From JBAXTE01 sp963556065 (GTDB lineage: Bacteria > Bacteroidota > Bacteroidia > Bacteroidales > WCHB1-69), in contig CAUVYH020000010.1 of assembly GCA_963556065.3 (NCBI GenBank), positions 1-64,000 of the forward strand: a stretch of 64,000 nt of DNA, given 5' to 3'. The position numbers were made by a program, and so were the translations under genes. This document shows positions 37,448 to 46,617 of this stretch, piece by piece. Within the stretch, counting starts at the first letter, position 1. Each line of letters begins with the position of its first letter. The notes beneath the pieces were generated by a model. It made no database searches. It was not told the DNA's origin and was given only the letters and a program-made list of their open reading frames with translations.

Positions 37448-38554
37448 CTACTTAATAATGCCATTCACCACCGACCTTGCAGCGTACTTATGCATGCACA
37501 TACTAACAGCTTTGCGAGTAAGGTAGCTCTCGTGAATAAAATGATATCCGTTGATCGGATCATCCCAAAAGGCGGAGTCTTTAATGTAAAACCACCAGCC
37601 GTTTTTTGCCGGATAGTAACCCACAATATGCCAACTATGATTATCTTCGGTACTTTTATTCAACTTTTCCACTATCCGAAGACTATCCATATTGGTAATT
37701 CCTGCATTATTACACCAGCTGTAAGGAATATGCGGTTGATACGTTTTCTCGGTGACATCACCCGAAACCACTACCGTGTATCCATGCAGAAGCGCTTCCT
37801 TTATGGCAGCGACAAACGTACTTATCGGTAAATTATAGTAATTATTTCCCTGCCACCAGTTGTCGGGTTCCTGCAATATTCCCCGTTGACCAAAAGGGAG
37901 CAGTGCATTGCTCATAAAGGAATAGTAATCGCCCGAGTTTAACCTTAATTCGGCCTGCGCAAATTCTCTCGGGGTAACCTCTTTTTTCAAGTTCTTATCG
38001 TAAAATTTCTGAGGCGGATTTTCCATGGTGGCATTCAATATTTTGAGGTATTTAAGCTTTGCTTTTTTATCTTTCAGCTTTTTATGCTGCTTCACTTTTT
38101 CTACCCACAGCTGAATATTTTCGAACATTGTGGAATAGTCGAAAAATTTAGCATCGGCTTTTCGTCCCAAATATGCATAAGCGGGAACCGCACCTACTTT
38201 TTCGATATACCGCAATACCGAATTACATTGTGATCCTTCCACAAAAGTATCTTTTCTGTTTGCTAAAACCCAATCTATTTTTCCCTCAAAATCGTAATAA
38301 GCAAACCACATTTCCGACAATTTCAGCGAATCTTTATACACCCTTAAATGCTCCGATTCGAGCAACGACACCATCGCATAACTCCAGCAAGTTCCGGTAA
38401 ATCCCTGTGAAATCGGTTTTAAATGGCCGATTACCGTAAATGAATCAACCGGAGGACAATAGGGCAACTCCATTTGTGCCGGCAATTTCTGCAACGGAAT
38501 AAACAACATTAATAAAGCAAAAAGAAGAATGTTATTTTGTTTCAAAGCAATCAT
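37448..38554 (-). CDS. Papain-like (C1 family) cysteine peptidase homologue, secreted
   Basis: 368 residues, signal peptide ending near LPAQ. GFTGTCWSYAMVSLLESEHL is the papain-type active-site Cys helix (as in aminopeptidase C/bleomycin hydrolase, which has GRCW). The catalytic His is in DNHSWHIVGYYP. The usual Asn motif (NSWG) is replaced by WWFYIKDSAFWDD, so Asp stands at the third position. Activity may be retained, since the Asn mainly orients the His. A charged insertion (KVKQHKKLKDKKAKLKYL) and the signal peptide distinguish it from the cytosolic bleomycin hydrolases. Confidence 0.8.
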   Translation of the reverse strand: MIALKQNNILLFALLMLFIPLQKLPAQMELPYCPPVDSFTVIGHLKPISQGFTGTCWSYAMVSLLESEHLRVYKDSLKLSEMWFAYYDFEGKIDWVLANRKDTFVEGSQCNSVLRYIEKVGAVPAYAYLGRKADAKFFDYSTMFENIQLWVEKVKQHKKLKDKKAKLKYLKILNATMENPPQKFYDKNLKKEVTPREFAQAELRLNSGDYYSFMSNALLPFGQRGILQEPDNWWQGNNYYNLPISTFVAAIKEALLHGYTVVVSGDVTEKTYQPHIPYSWCNNAGITNMDSLRIVEKLNKSTEDNHSWHIVGYYPAKNGWWFYIKDSAFWDDPINGYHFIHESYLTRKAVSMCMHKYAARSVVNGIIK

Positions 38555-38592
38555 TATTTTTGTAATTTCGACAAATCATTTACAAACATACG

Positions 38593-41500
38593 ATGACTTT
38601 TACAATATACCAAGCATCTGCAGGCTCCGGCAAAACTTTTTCTTTAGCTAAAGAGTATCTTAAAATTGGGTTGGCAAATCCCGAAGCCTACAAAAATATA
38701 TTGGCGATTACTTTTACCAACAAGGCGGCAGCCGAAATGAAAGATCGAATTCTGAGCTATTTAACTGATTTAGATAGCAGTAACGATACTTCAAAAGGAT
38801 ATACCGAAATTTTACCTGTCGTTCTTAGCGAGCTGGATATTCCAAGGGAAATTGCTTTGAAAAATGCCACAATCCTGTTGAAAAAAATAATTTACAATTA
38901 TTCCGATTTTTCCATTATTACCATTGATGCTTTTTTTCAGCGGATATTAAGAACTTTCGCTTATGATTTGGATATTCCATCAAACTTTCAACTCGAAATC
39001 GAAAATAAAGAGATTGTCGAACGAGTAGTCGAGTTACTCATCGATCAGGTAGGGGAAAACGAATATCTCACCAATATGATGATCGATTTTATTAATGCCA
39101 GCGCCGAAGACTCTAAAAGCTGGCACATCGAAAAAGAGATTCAGAATTTTACCCCCGAACTGTTTCGCGAACAGAGCAAATTATTTATCGACGCATTGCA
39201 GCACTTATCTCTTGACGATTTTACAAAAATTATTCACAGTTTCAATGGAGAAAAGGCAGAACTTAAACGGAAGCTTAAACGGGATATCGAATCGATGAAA
39301 GCACTCCTTGACGAACAGAATATTCCGATTGATAGCTTTACTTCAAAATTTCTGTCGAGTTGGTTTAAATCAATAGAAAAAGAATCCTACACTATCGGAA
39401 AAACGCTTAAGAAAGCGCTCTACGAAGGATATTGGTTTCCTCAAAAAAACAATAAAGACCTTGTAGCATTCCAAAATATCGAAACGCTGTTCGCAAAATT
39501 ACTCGAACAAAACATCGAGGATGTTAAGCGTCTTTTATTCATCACCGCCATTCAAAAACGAATCTTTCCCATGGCACTGCTCAACGAGTTAAAACGGATG
39601 TTGTCGCAAATAGAATCGCTTGAGCACACTTTTCAGATTTCAAATACTAATTTCAAATTAAACGAAATCACTTCGCAAGAGCCCACTCCATATATTTACG
39701 AACGTCTCGGCGATAAATACTACTATTATTTTATCGACGAGTTTCAAGATACGTCTCAAATGCAATGGCTCAACATATTACCTTTAATTTGCGAAGCGCT
39801 GTCGGCATACCACGAAGTCGGCAGCGGGAAAGCCATCCTTTTCGGAGACCCGAAACAAGCCATTTACCGCTTTCGTGGAGGAGATGTGGAGCACTTTGTT
39901 TCGCTCCCCGAAATTCCGAATCCAGAACACAATCCCATCATCTCTCAAATGGAAAATACGCTAAAGAGTCAATTTAAAAGCATCAATCTAGATACCAATT
40001 TTCGCTCTTTGGAACGCATTGTTTCCTTCAATAATGAATTTTTTCAATATTTGGTGAATATTTATCCCGAGTTAGCTCCTTTATATAAAGATCACAAACA
40101 AAAATATTTGCCTTCAAAAAACGGGGGATGGGTTACCGTTAGTCAATTAAAAAAGTCGGAAGAAATAAAGTACACCGATTTTGCGCTTAATCGAATTTTT
40201 CTTCATGTAGAAAAAGCTATTCGAGATGGATTTCGTTATAAAGACATCGCAATTCTCACTCGGGATAAAACACATGCCCCCGAAATTGCATCTTTTCTTA
40301 GCAACCGAAAAATCCCTGTAATTTCCTCCGAATCGCTACTGGTAACCTCTTCACTTAAAGTGCTTTTTGTGATGACGGTACTCCGATACTATTTTCAAAA
40401 CTCAAATCAGGTTCTCGCTTACTCTTTGCTTCATAAATTTTATCAGCTTTTTAAACCGGATGCAATGTTATATACTCATCCGAAAATAGTGAATTTTTCA
40501 GAACTTGAGAAAATTTTCGGAAAAAGTCATTTCGATTTTACTTTTCATCAGCTCGACTCCTTAAATTTGTACGAAAAGGCCGAATTTGTCATGCGTGCAT
40601 TTCATCTCAATATGCCCGCCGATATTTATTTGCTAACCTTTTTGAATTTGCTCAACGAAAAATCGATGACAATGTCTCAAGAGCAACTTTTCTGGGATTG
40701 GTGGGACGATAAACAGGATACCATTTCGGTGGAAATGCCCGACGACATGGATGGAATCACATTGCTCACCATCCATAAATCGAAGGGGCTTGAATATCCT
40801 GTGGTGATTTTCCCCGACTACAAAACAAGCTCAAAAAGGGATGATCTATGGGTTAATTTAACAGAAAAATCCAGCGACAAAGATCAACTGCTAAAGGTCG
40901 CAAAGCTTCCTCCTCAGGAGTCGGAGGATAATGAATTTTCGGCTGAAATATCCAGCGAACTCACAAAAATATTAATCGACAAAGTAAACATTTTATACGT
41001 TGCACTCACTAGAGCCATAGAGCGATTGCATATTATCATCGACACCCCTCCTGCAAACACAACCGTATTTTCGTATGTAGGCAGTATCGCCGTATTTGCA
41101 AGCACATTCGACTCATTCTTAAAAGAAGAATCCTCCTCTTCTATCGATTTTATATATGGAGATGCCGAAAATAAAAAAACAATATTTAAACCAACGGAAA
41201 CCGACGTGGTATCAATTTCCGAATTGCATTCTGTTGATTGGAAACAGAACCACTGGATTAGTGCAGAGTTTGATAACACTCATGAACAACTTTTAGGGAA
41301 CCTGTTTCATTTCACCATGTCCAATATTCGAACTCATGCCGATGTAAAAGAAGCTTTGGAATATACTAAAAAAACTTTTAACATAACTGCGGAACAAGTA
41401 CAAACCATAAAGCAAATGGTGCTTTCCATGATAAATCATCCCACATTGCATCATTTGTTTGCAAAAGACATCAAAGCATTTAACGAAATTGAAATTGTAA

Positions 41501-41709
41501 ATGCCCAAGGGGAAATATTTCGCCCGGACAGAGCTGTTGAAATTGAAAATACAATTTCTGTTATTGATTTCAAAACAGGGCGGCATTCAAAACTCCACAC
41601 TGAACAAATAGCTAACTACAAAAGCCTTTATGAAAAATTAGGGTATGAATCCGTGTCTGGATTTATCGTTTACGTAAACGAGCAATCTATTCAAATAGAG
41701 ACCGTGTAA
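38593..41709 (+). CDS. UvrD/RecB-family helicase-nuclease (AddA-like)
   Basis: 1038 residues. Superfamily 1A helicase motifs in order: I YQASAGSGKTFSLAKEY (Walker A), Ia ILAITFTNKAAAEMKDRI, II YYYFIDEFQDTSQM, III AILFGDPKQAIYRFRGGD, IV LDTNFRS, V LLTIHKSKGLEYPVVIFPD, VI ILYVALTRAIERLHI. At the C-terminus, RPDRAVEIENTISVIDFKTGR is the PD-(D/E)xK nuclease core of RecB/AddA. It acts in double-strand break end processing. The partner AddB-like gene is not in the window. Length matches other Bacteroidota homologues. Confidence 0.93.
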   Translation: MTFTIYQASAGSGKTFSLAKEYLKIGLANPEAYKNILAITFTNKAAAEMKDRILSYLTDLDSSNDTSKGYTEILPVVLSELDIPREIALKNATILLKKIIYNYSDFSIITIDAFFQRILRTFAYDLDIPSNFQLEIENKEIVERVVELLIDQVGENEYLTNMMIDFINASAEDSKSWHIEKEIQNFTPELFREQSKLFIDALQHLSLDDFTKIIHSFNGEKAELKRKLKRDIESMKALLDEQNIPIDSFTSKFLSSWFKSIEKESYTIGKTLKKALYEGYWFPQKNNKDLVAFQNIETLFAKLLEQNIEDVKRLLFITAIQKRIFPMALLNELKRMLSQIESLEHTFQISNTNFKLNEITSQEPTPYIYERLGDKYYYYFIDEFQDTSQMQWLNILPLICEALSAYHEVGSGKAILFGDPKQAIYRFRGGDVEHFVSLPEIPNPEHNPIISQMENTLKSQFKSINLDTNFRSLERIVSFNNEFFQYLVNIYPELAPLYKDHKQKYLPSKNGGWVTVSQLKKSEEIKYTDFALNRIFLHVEKAIRDGFRYKDIAILTRDKTHAPEIASFLSNRKIPVISSESLLVTSSLKVLFVMTVLRYYFQNSNQVLAYSLLHKFYQLFKPDAMLYTHPKIVNFSELEKIFGKSHFDFTFHQLDSLNLYEKAEFVMRAFHLNMPADIYLLTFLNLLNEKSMTMSQEQLFWDWWDDKQDTISVEMPDDMDGITLLTIHKSKGLEYPVVIFPDYKTSSKRDDLWVNLTEKSSDKDQLLKVAKLPPQESEDNEFSAEISSELTKILIDKVNILYVALTRAIERLHIIIDTPPANTTVFSYVGSIAVFASTFDSFLKEESSSSIDFIYGDAENKKTIFKPTETDVVSISELHSVDWKQNHWISAEFDNTHEQLLGNLFHFTMSNIRTHADVKEALEYTKKTFNITAEQVQTIKQMVLSMINHPTLHHLFAKDIKAFNEIEIVNAQGEIFRPDRAVEIENTISVIDFKTGRHSKLHTEQIANYKSLYEKLGYESVSGFIVYVNEQSIQIETV

Positions 41710-41734
41710 AAGAGAGAGGGGGTTGAACGATGAT

Positions 41735-41753
41735 CACTTTTTTGTACAGTATC
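41735..41753. repeat. 19-bp direct repeat, copy 1
   Basis: CACTTTTTTGTACAGTATC, identical to 42191-42209. The two copies bracket the four-helix-bundle gene, 456 bp apart. ATGGTTACGG also occurs shortly after each copy (41769, 42240). Confidence 0.75.
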
Positions 41754-41769
41754 GAAGAATTCAATATCA

Positions 41770-42084
41770 ATGGTTACGGAGATCTATTCCATTACAAAGG
41801 ACTTCCCGAATTCGGAGCTTTATGGTTTAGTGAGTCAAATCAGGAGATCGGCAGTATCTGTGCCGTCGAATATTGCCGAAGGTGCCGGAAGAAATCATGA
41901 CAAGGAAAACATCCAGTTTTTATACATCGCTCTCGGTAGCTTGTCGGAACTGGAAACGCAAATGATAATTTCAGGGAATTTGGGCTATATAAATCAGAAG
42001 ATCCTAGATGAGGTGTGCGAAAAAATTATTATTATTACAAGTCAACTCAGCGGTTTGATCAAGTATTTAAAAGGGAAGAGATAA
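41770..42084 (+). CDS. Four-helix-bundle (S23/IVS) protein, N-terminally truncated
   Basis: 104 residues. LYGLVSQIRRSAVSVPSNIA, then EGAGRNHDKENIQFLYIALG and SLSELETQM are the signature of the TIGR02436 four-helix-bundle family, first found in intervening sequences of 23S rRNA genes. Family members usually start about 15 residues earlier with a Lys/Trp-rich helix (L.VWQKAH-like), which is absent here. The upstream bases hold the 19-bp repeat instead. Probably truncated by an insertion or deletion, or a low-quality remnant of a mobile unit. A weak hairpin (ACCAAGTGA/TCACTTGGT, about 42086-42125) follows. Confidence 0.75.
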   Translation: MVTEIYSITKDFPNSELYGLVSQIRRSAVSVPSNIAEGAGRNHDKENIQFLYIALGSLSELETQMIISGNLGYINQKILDEVCEKIIIITSQLSGLIKYLKGKR

Positions 42085-42190
42085 ACCAAGTGACTAGGAG
42101 ACCAAGAAACCTGTTCACTTGGTTTACCTGTTCTACTTGGTTCACATTTATTGTTTCCACGACAAAAATCAATTTTTTTTGAGCTTTACA

Positions 42191-42209
42191 CACTTTTTTG
42201 TACAGTATC
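42191..42209. repeat. 19-bp direct repeat, copy 2
   Basis: Identical to 41735-41753. The stretch 42085-42310 otherwise shows the repeated phrase CTGTTC-ACTTGG and no gene. Confidence 0.75.
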
Positions 42210-42310
42210 AAATCGCCACCGAGCAGCAAGCCTCTGACGTTATGGTTACGGCTGATTCTGATTTTAATAAAAAACGTTTGACACTAATAGCGGATAGCCG
42301 TTAATTTAAG

Positions 42311-43129
42311 TTATTGCTTCACCGAAAACACATCAAAACCATTCTCTTTCATCGTGTTCATGGCTCGTTGGTTTTGCATTACGGCACCACCCCAGTAATT
42401 AAAATTCCAAATATGCGGGGTTTTAAACCAGGAGGAAATATCCATATTTAATTTTAAAGTAGATGTACTCCCGGTGTTAATGGTAAGTCCGGGAGTGGGA
42501 AGCGTTACGGTAAAGTAATTTTGTACGTATCCGGTAATGGTGCTGGTATTGTAGGTAATAGTGTCGGCATATAGTTGTCCGATTCCCAGATGGAAATTGA
42601 AAGGCTGATCAACTTGTGCGGTATCAATCCATTTCCCGTTTATCATCATGTAGTGGTAACCGCCACCGAGGATGTCCGGCCACATCATATTTGATTCGGG
42701 TGGGTTGACAAACATAAATGATTGATTTCGTTGCTCCGATATCCCGAAAACAAAAGAAACGGAATCAATGCCACCCTGCGAAATGGTGTCGTAAACATTC
42801 CAAGTGAGCGTTGATGGAATGCTGATATCTATATAATGAATGGCGGTCCAATCATCGATAAGCTTCGTGGATCCGTTATGCAGGAAAAGTTGCACGTCGG
42901 AAATAAAATACTTTACTTCATCGATTTCGTAGTGGTTTCCGGCTTCGTTCACGTATTGGTTGGAGTTGAGGGTTAATGAATCGCTGCCTACCGAATGCGA
43001 AAATGCAATTTTCAGATTTCCGGAAGTTGAGGCTGGGGTTTGTATTTCCACCACCTGATCTTTTTTGCACCCTGTAAACAAGGTGATAAAAAGAATGATG
43101 ATCATTAAAAATGCTATTTTTTGATGCAT
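42311..43129 (-). CDS. MbnP-like lipoprotein, copper-associated
   Basis: 272 residues. Lipobox LFTGC at residue about 21 predicts a lipoprotein. The body is a MbnP-like domain (PF20243): LKIAFSHSVGSDSLTLNSNQ, YEIDEVKYFISDVQLFL, SFVFGISEQRNQ, MWPDILGGGYHYMMINGKW and the closing PHIWNFNYWGGAVMQNQRA. In methanotrophs the MbnP partner MbnH matures it and the pair handles copper; in Bacteroidota MbnP-like lipoproteins often sit beside a TonB receptor. It is 11 bp from the TonB receptor stop, so the two form an operon with the receptor first. Confidence 0.85.
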   Translation of the reverse strand: MHQKIAFLMIIILFITLFTGCKKDQVVEIQTPASTSGNLKIAFSHSVGSDSLTLNSNQYVNEAGNHYEIDEVKYFISDVQLFLHNGSTKLIDDWTAIHYIDISIPSTLTWNVYDTISQGGIDSVSFVFGISEQRNQSFMFVNPPESNMMWPDILGGGYHYMMINGKWIDTAQVDQPFNFHLGIGQLYADTITYNTSTITGYVQNYFTVTLPTPGLTINTGSTSTLKLNMDISSWFKTPHIWNFNYWGGAVMQNQRAMNTMKENGFDVFSVKQ

Positions 43130-43140
43130 TGATACTCGTT

Positions 43141-45279
43141 TTAAAATTCAAGTTTTAAAGATACATAAACAACACGTCCCGGTTCGTAGAGTTTGATTTT
43201 TTCTGCCGGGTTCGACGAAACCACTCTTCGGTTGAGATGATTGTAGTAGGCTTTGTTCAGTAGATTGTTTGCCCCCAGGTTAAGGGTTGCCCATGTTTTA
43301 AAAGTGTAGCTAATGTTGGCGTTTATCAGCATATAATCAGGAGTTGAAGATTCGTAATTAGCTTCGGAAACCGCATGTTGGGGAAGCGTGTATTCAATAT
43401 TCAGTTGCGGAATCAGGTGCCATTTCGATATTTTGTACAATACCCATGCAGAGGTGCTCATCGCAGGAATTTCGGGCAGCGGATCGTTGTCGATGATTTC
43501 CTGTGACACCACTTGACTGTTAACAATATTGTATTTTATGGCATGGTCGAGTGTTGCATAAGTGTAACCGGCTGAAGCTCCATACTCAAGGTGCTTTTTT
43601 GTCGATGAGTTCAGCACCAACTCTCCGCCGTAAAAATGAGCGGATCCCAGATTGGAAAACTGTTTAACGCCCGGTGCTCCCTGAGTGGCAGGCGTAATTA
43701 TACTTGGCGGAAGCAGAACGGCTCCGATATAATCGTCCACCTGTGATGCAAAAAGGTTAACCCCTAAAGAAATGTCCTTTATGGCCGCTCTGAAATTTAG
43801 TGTAACCTGATGATTGGTTTCCGGTTTCAGATTTGGGTTTCCCAGATAGTCGTAATTATCAAAACCCACGCCCATGCGCTTAATATAAAGTTCGTTCATA
43901 TTTGGACTTCGCTGAGCGGAAACGGCATCAATAGAAACTGAAATTGTTTTTGATAAATCCCAGTCGTAGCGTAAACCATAGCTAAACATCTGATTTCCGA
44001 CGGTGTTTTTGGTGAAATATTCCACATCGTTTTTTACCAGATTAAAGGTGTCTGCAGAAAAATGTTGGTGATAATCATAGCGGAGTGTTCCCGTTAAGGC
44101 AGAATGGAGCGAGGGTAAAGCATAAGCGAACTGTCCGTAAATTCCGGTATTTATAATTACTGCATCATTCCAAAGGTTGTCGTATTTAGTCGAAGTGGTG
44201 GTGAGTCCGTTCATGGTCATAATCATGTTGCGGGTTCTGGTTCCGTCCTTGTTAATTTGATGAATGTCGCCGCCCAAAATAGCTGACAGTTTGTTGAATT
44301 TGAGCTTTTTTTGGAAGTTCAGCCCTGTGGTATAGGCATCTACTGCGGATTCTGCACGCATGATGCTGGTTGCCGGAGCCACAATTTGCGAAGCCTGAGG
44401 CCGATGAAAATTATCCATCAGGTGTGCGACTCCGGTGTAGTATGCGTTGATTTTAAAAACTTCCTGCTTTTCGTTGTTAAATATCAGGTAGGAGAGGTTG
44501 AACAGGTTTGTAAAGTCCGATTTTTCGTCCATCGACAAGGCCGGATAACGGACATCTCTCGACTCCGATCGGGTGTAGCTTGCAATGAGGTGCTGTTTGG
44601 ATGTGAGCGCAACCCCGATTTTTGCGGTAAAAAAGTCTTTCTGGTATGATGAGTTTACTGCCGAATCGCGGCCATCGGTGTAATTGCCGTAGTTCTTATA
44701 TCCTCCGCTGAGGATAAAAAAGACTTTTTTGTTTCCGCCCTGAATTTTTATATTCGAAGAGAACCCGAGCGTGTTGCTTTCAAAACCCGTTTTAATCTGT
44801 GTTTTTAGTGTCCATTTCTGAAAAGGCTGAGGTTGATCCGTCTCCATCACCAAAACACCGCCGATGGCTTGTCCGTATAAAAGCATATTGCTGCCGCTTT
44901 CCCATCGCAGCAAACTTATATCATCCGCATCAATATGGCTGGTAGTGGGATCCATGCGGTTGGGGCAACCACCTTCGATCCGGATGCCTTCGCTGGTGGT
45001 GATAAGCAGCTGGTTATTGCGAAACCCCCGATATACGGGATCGATAGCCGAACCGCCACGCCGGATGCCGGAAGTGTTGGGCATCATCCGGAGCAAAGTG
45101 CCGATATCGCACTGCGGATTGGGAATGCTTTCGAGCCGAAGCCCCTGTATGGTTTGTGCAGGATAGTCTCTGTTTGCATTGATGTTGAATTCCGGCAACT
45201 GATATGTTGTGTCCTGTGCAAGAGATGCAAAACCATTGAATATTAAAAAAAAGAGTAGGGGGAAAATTGATCTTTTCAT
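43141..45279 (-). CDS. TonB-dependent copper receptor (OprC/NosA-like)
   Basis: 712 residues from the ATG at 45279 (MKRSIFPLLFFLIFNGFASLAQ); upstream codons of the open frame are non-coding. No CarboxypepD linker. The plug domain carries RIEGGCPNRMDPTTSHIDA. The CxxxM spacing (C-PNR-M) matches the copper-binding Cys/Met of Pseudomonas OprC and the GGCPNRMDP segment of NosA/OprC proteins. A 22-strand barrel follows, with the terminal aromatic …YVSLKLEF. Likely imports copper across the outer membrane and passes it to the adjacent MbnP-like lipoprotein. Start-site box: CAAATATA at 45291-45298. Confidence 0.85.
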   Translation of the reverse strand: MKRSIFPLLFFLIFNGFASLAQDTTYQLPEFNINANRDYPAQTIQGLRLESIPNPQCDIGTLLRMMPNTSGIRRGGSAIDPVYRGFRNNQLLITTSEGIRIEGGCPNRMDPTTSHIDADDISLLRWESGSNMLLYGQAIGGVLVMETDQPQPFQKWTLKTQIKTGFESNTLGFSSNIKIQGGNKKVFFILSGGYKNYGNYTDGRDSAVNSSYQKDFFTAKIGVALTSKQHLIASYTRSESRDVRYPALSMDEKSDFTNLFNLSYLIFNNEKQEVFKINAYYTGVAHLMDNFHRPQASQIVAPATSIMRAESAVDAYTTGLNFQKKLKFNKLSAILGGDIHQINKDGTRTRNMIMTMNGLTTTSTKYDNLWNDAVIINTGIYGQFAYALPSLHSALTGTLRYDYHQHFSADTFNLVKNDVEYFTKNTVGNQMFSYGLRYDWDLSKTISVSIDAVSAQRSPNMNELYIKRMGVGFDNYDYLGNPNLKPETNHQVTLNFRAAIKDISLGVNLFASQVDDYIGAVLLPPSIITPATQGAPGVKQFSNLGSAHFYGGELVLNSSTKKHLEYGASAGYTYATLDHAIKYNIVNSQVVSQEIIDNDPLPEIPAMSTSAWVLYKISKWHLIPQLNIEYTLPQHAVSEANYESSTPDYMLINANISYTFKTWATLNLGANNLLNKAYYNHLNRRVVSSNPAEKIKLYEPGRVVYVSLKLEF

Positions 45280-45290
45280 TTTTTTTATTG

Positions 45291-45298
45291 CAAATATA
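45291..45298 (-). promoter_or_regulatory. -7 box for the copper receptor operon
   Basis: Minus strand reads TATATTTG, 12 bp before the ATG at 45279. The 312-bp gap from 45280 to 45591 otherwise holds no gene or repeat that I recognise. Confidence 0.4.
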
Positions 45299-45591
45299 AG
45301 GGAAATTGGAAAACGGTATATGCAAAAATTAAGTAAAAAAAGAGTGGATGCGTTGAATTTTCCAAATAAGGTTTGTTGAAAAAATATTAAACTACTGAAA
45401 TACAATAATGTAGATTCATGTTTGCAGATTTTAGGACAAGGTTTGTAAACACATGCATTAAAAATTCTTGTGCATTATTTTGTCTAATTTCTTTTCTTCC
45501 GATAATTGTTGGGACAAAGTGACCGGTTGTGTACTTAGAATCCATTGAAATTTTGATGATTTATTACTTGTTATGGATTTCTCATTATGGA

Positions 45592-46005
45592 TTAGATGCT
45601 TTCAACGCAATTATAATTATCAGTAAATTTTCCCATTGCTATTGGTTTGTTTAAATGATCGACTGCAGCAAAGGTAAACAATGCACTTATCGCTTTTTGC
45701 CTTTGATTCGAGATAATATCTTCAATAAAGATTTCTACTAGTATCTCGAGTTTTACATACCCGGTTTTTACTACTTTTCCTATAATTTCAACAATTTCAC
45801 CGGCCTTTATTGGAAACAAAAACTGGATTTTTTCAACAGAAACAGTCACCATTTTCTTTTTTGCAAAACGAATGGCCGTTATATATGCCACTTCATCCAT
45901 CCATTGCATGGCAATACCTCCAAACAATGTTGAATTATTGTTTAAATCACCGGGAAAAACAATTTTATCTTGTTTGGTCTCCGAGTTAGTTATTCTGTCT
46001 ATCAT
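45592..46005 (-). CDS. Acyl-CoA thioesterase (hotdog fold, YciA/BFIT type)
   Basis: 137 residues. VFPGDLNNNSTLFGGIAMQW contains the classic acyl-CoA hydrolase motif (P.D.N...T.FGG..M.W.D), followed by MDEVAYITAIRFAKKKMVTV. It cleaves acyl-CoA to fatty acid and CoA in the cytosol. Diverges from the DUF134 gene; a TATATTTG box for this gene lies at 46022-46029 on the minus strand. Confidence 0.92.
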   Translation of the reverse strand: MIDRITNSETKQDKIVFPGDLNNNSTLFGGIAMQWMDEVAYITAIRFAKKKMVTVSVEKIQFLFPIKAGEIVEIIGKVVKTGYVKLEILVEIFIEDIISNQRQKAISALFTFAAVDHLNKPIAMGKFTDNYNCVESI

Positions 46006-46038
46006 TTAAAAATATTTTTTGCAAATATATAAAAAAAA

Positions 46039-46069
46039 TTGATTTATGAACAATAGTTCATTATCTTTG
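46039..46069 (+). promoter_or_regulatory. Promoter with ATGAAC-N4-GTTCAT operator, DUF134 gene 1
   Basis: TTG (46039-46041), 20-bp spacer, then -7 box TATCTTTG (46062-46069). Within the spacer lies the palindrome ATGAAC-AATA-GTTCAT (46046-46061), touching the -7 box. The same arrangement occurs at 60198-60227 before the other DUF134 gene. A repressor bound here would block RNA polymerase. Confidence 0.75.
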
Positions 46070-46095
46070 CAGTGAACTAATGATTATTTAAAATT

Positions 46096-46542
46096 ATGTG
46101 CCCAAGAATAAAAGTAATGAGAAAAGTTGTAAACCCTCCTTTAATCAAAGGGTTTAAGCCTTATGGTCTGGAATCCGACAACCAAAAGCTAGAGCCGGTT
46201 AATTTACTATACGAGGAGTACGAGGCTATTCGTCTTAGCGATTATGATATGCTAAATCATCTTCAGGCATCTGTGATGATGGGCGTTTCCAGGCCCACGT
46301 TTACCAGAATTTATGCTTCCGCCCTTAAAAAGATTTCTAAAGCGTTTGTGGAAGGAAGACAAATTCATATCGAAGGTGGTAAGGTTTATTTTGATAGTGA
46401 CTGGTATGAGTGTAAAAATTGTAATTGTCACTTTAATAATCCCGAAAAAGACAAAGAGATTAAAAGTTGTCCCTTATGTGGCAATGAAAATATTTCAAGT
46501 TTAGATAATGTAAATGAAAATTGTGAAATAGAGCCCTTCTAA
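46096..46542 (+). CDS. DUF134 (UPF0251) DNA-binding protein 1
   Basis: 148 residues. It has the DUF134 N-terminal RKVVNPPLIKGFKPYG, LLYEEYEAIRLSDYDMLNHL and a helix-turn-helix (MMGVSRPTFTRIYASALKKI), related to sigma-70 region 4. A C-terminal CKNCNCHFN…CPLCGN rubredoxin-type four-Cys knuckle probably binds Zn or Fe. It opens the metal/cofactor cluster. Most likely a metal- or redox-sensing autoregulator via the palindrome at 46046-46061 (inference). A paralogue lies at 60270-60695. Confidence 0.9.
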   Translation: MCPRIKVMRKVVNPPLIKGFKPYGLESDNQKLEPVNLLYEEYEAIRLSDYDMLNHLQASVMMGVSRPTFTRIYASALKKISKAFVEGRQIHIEGGKVYFDSDWYECKNCNCHFNNPEKDKEIKSCPLCGNENISSLDNVNENCEIEPF

Positions 46543-46617
46543 ACGCGCTTATGCAATATTTGCGTGTTAATCCCCCCTCAATAAAAAGAATATAACAACC
46601 AATAAATAATATTTTGT

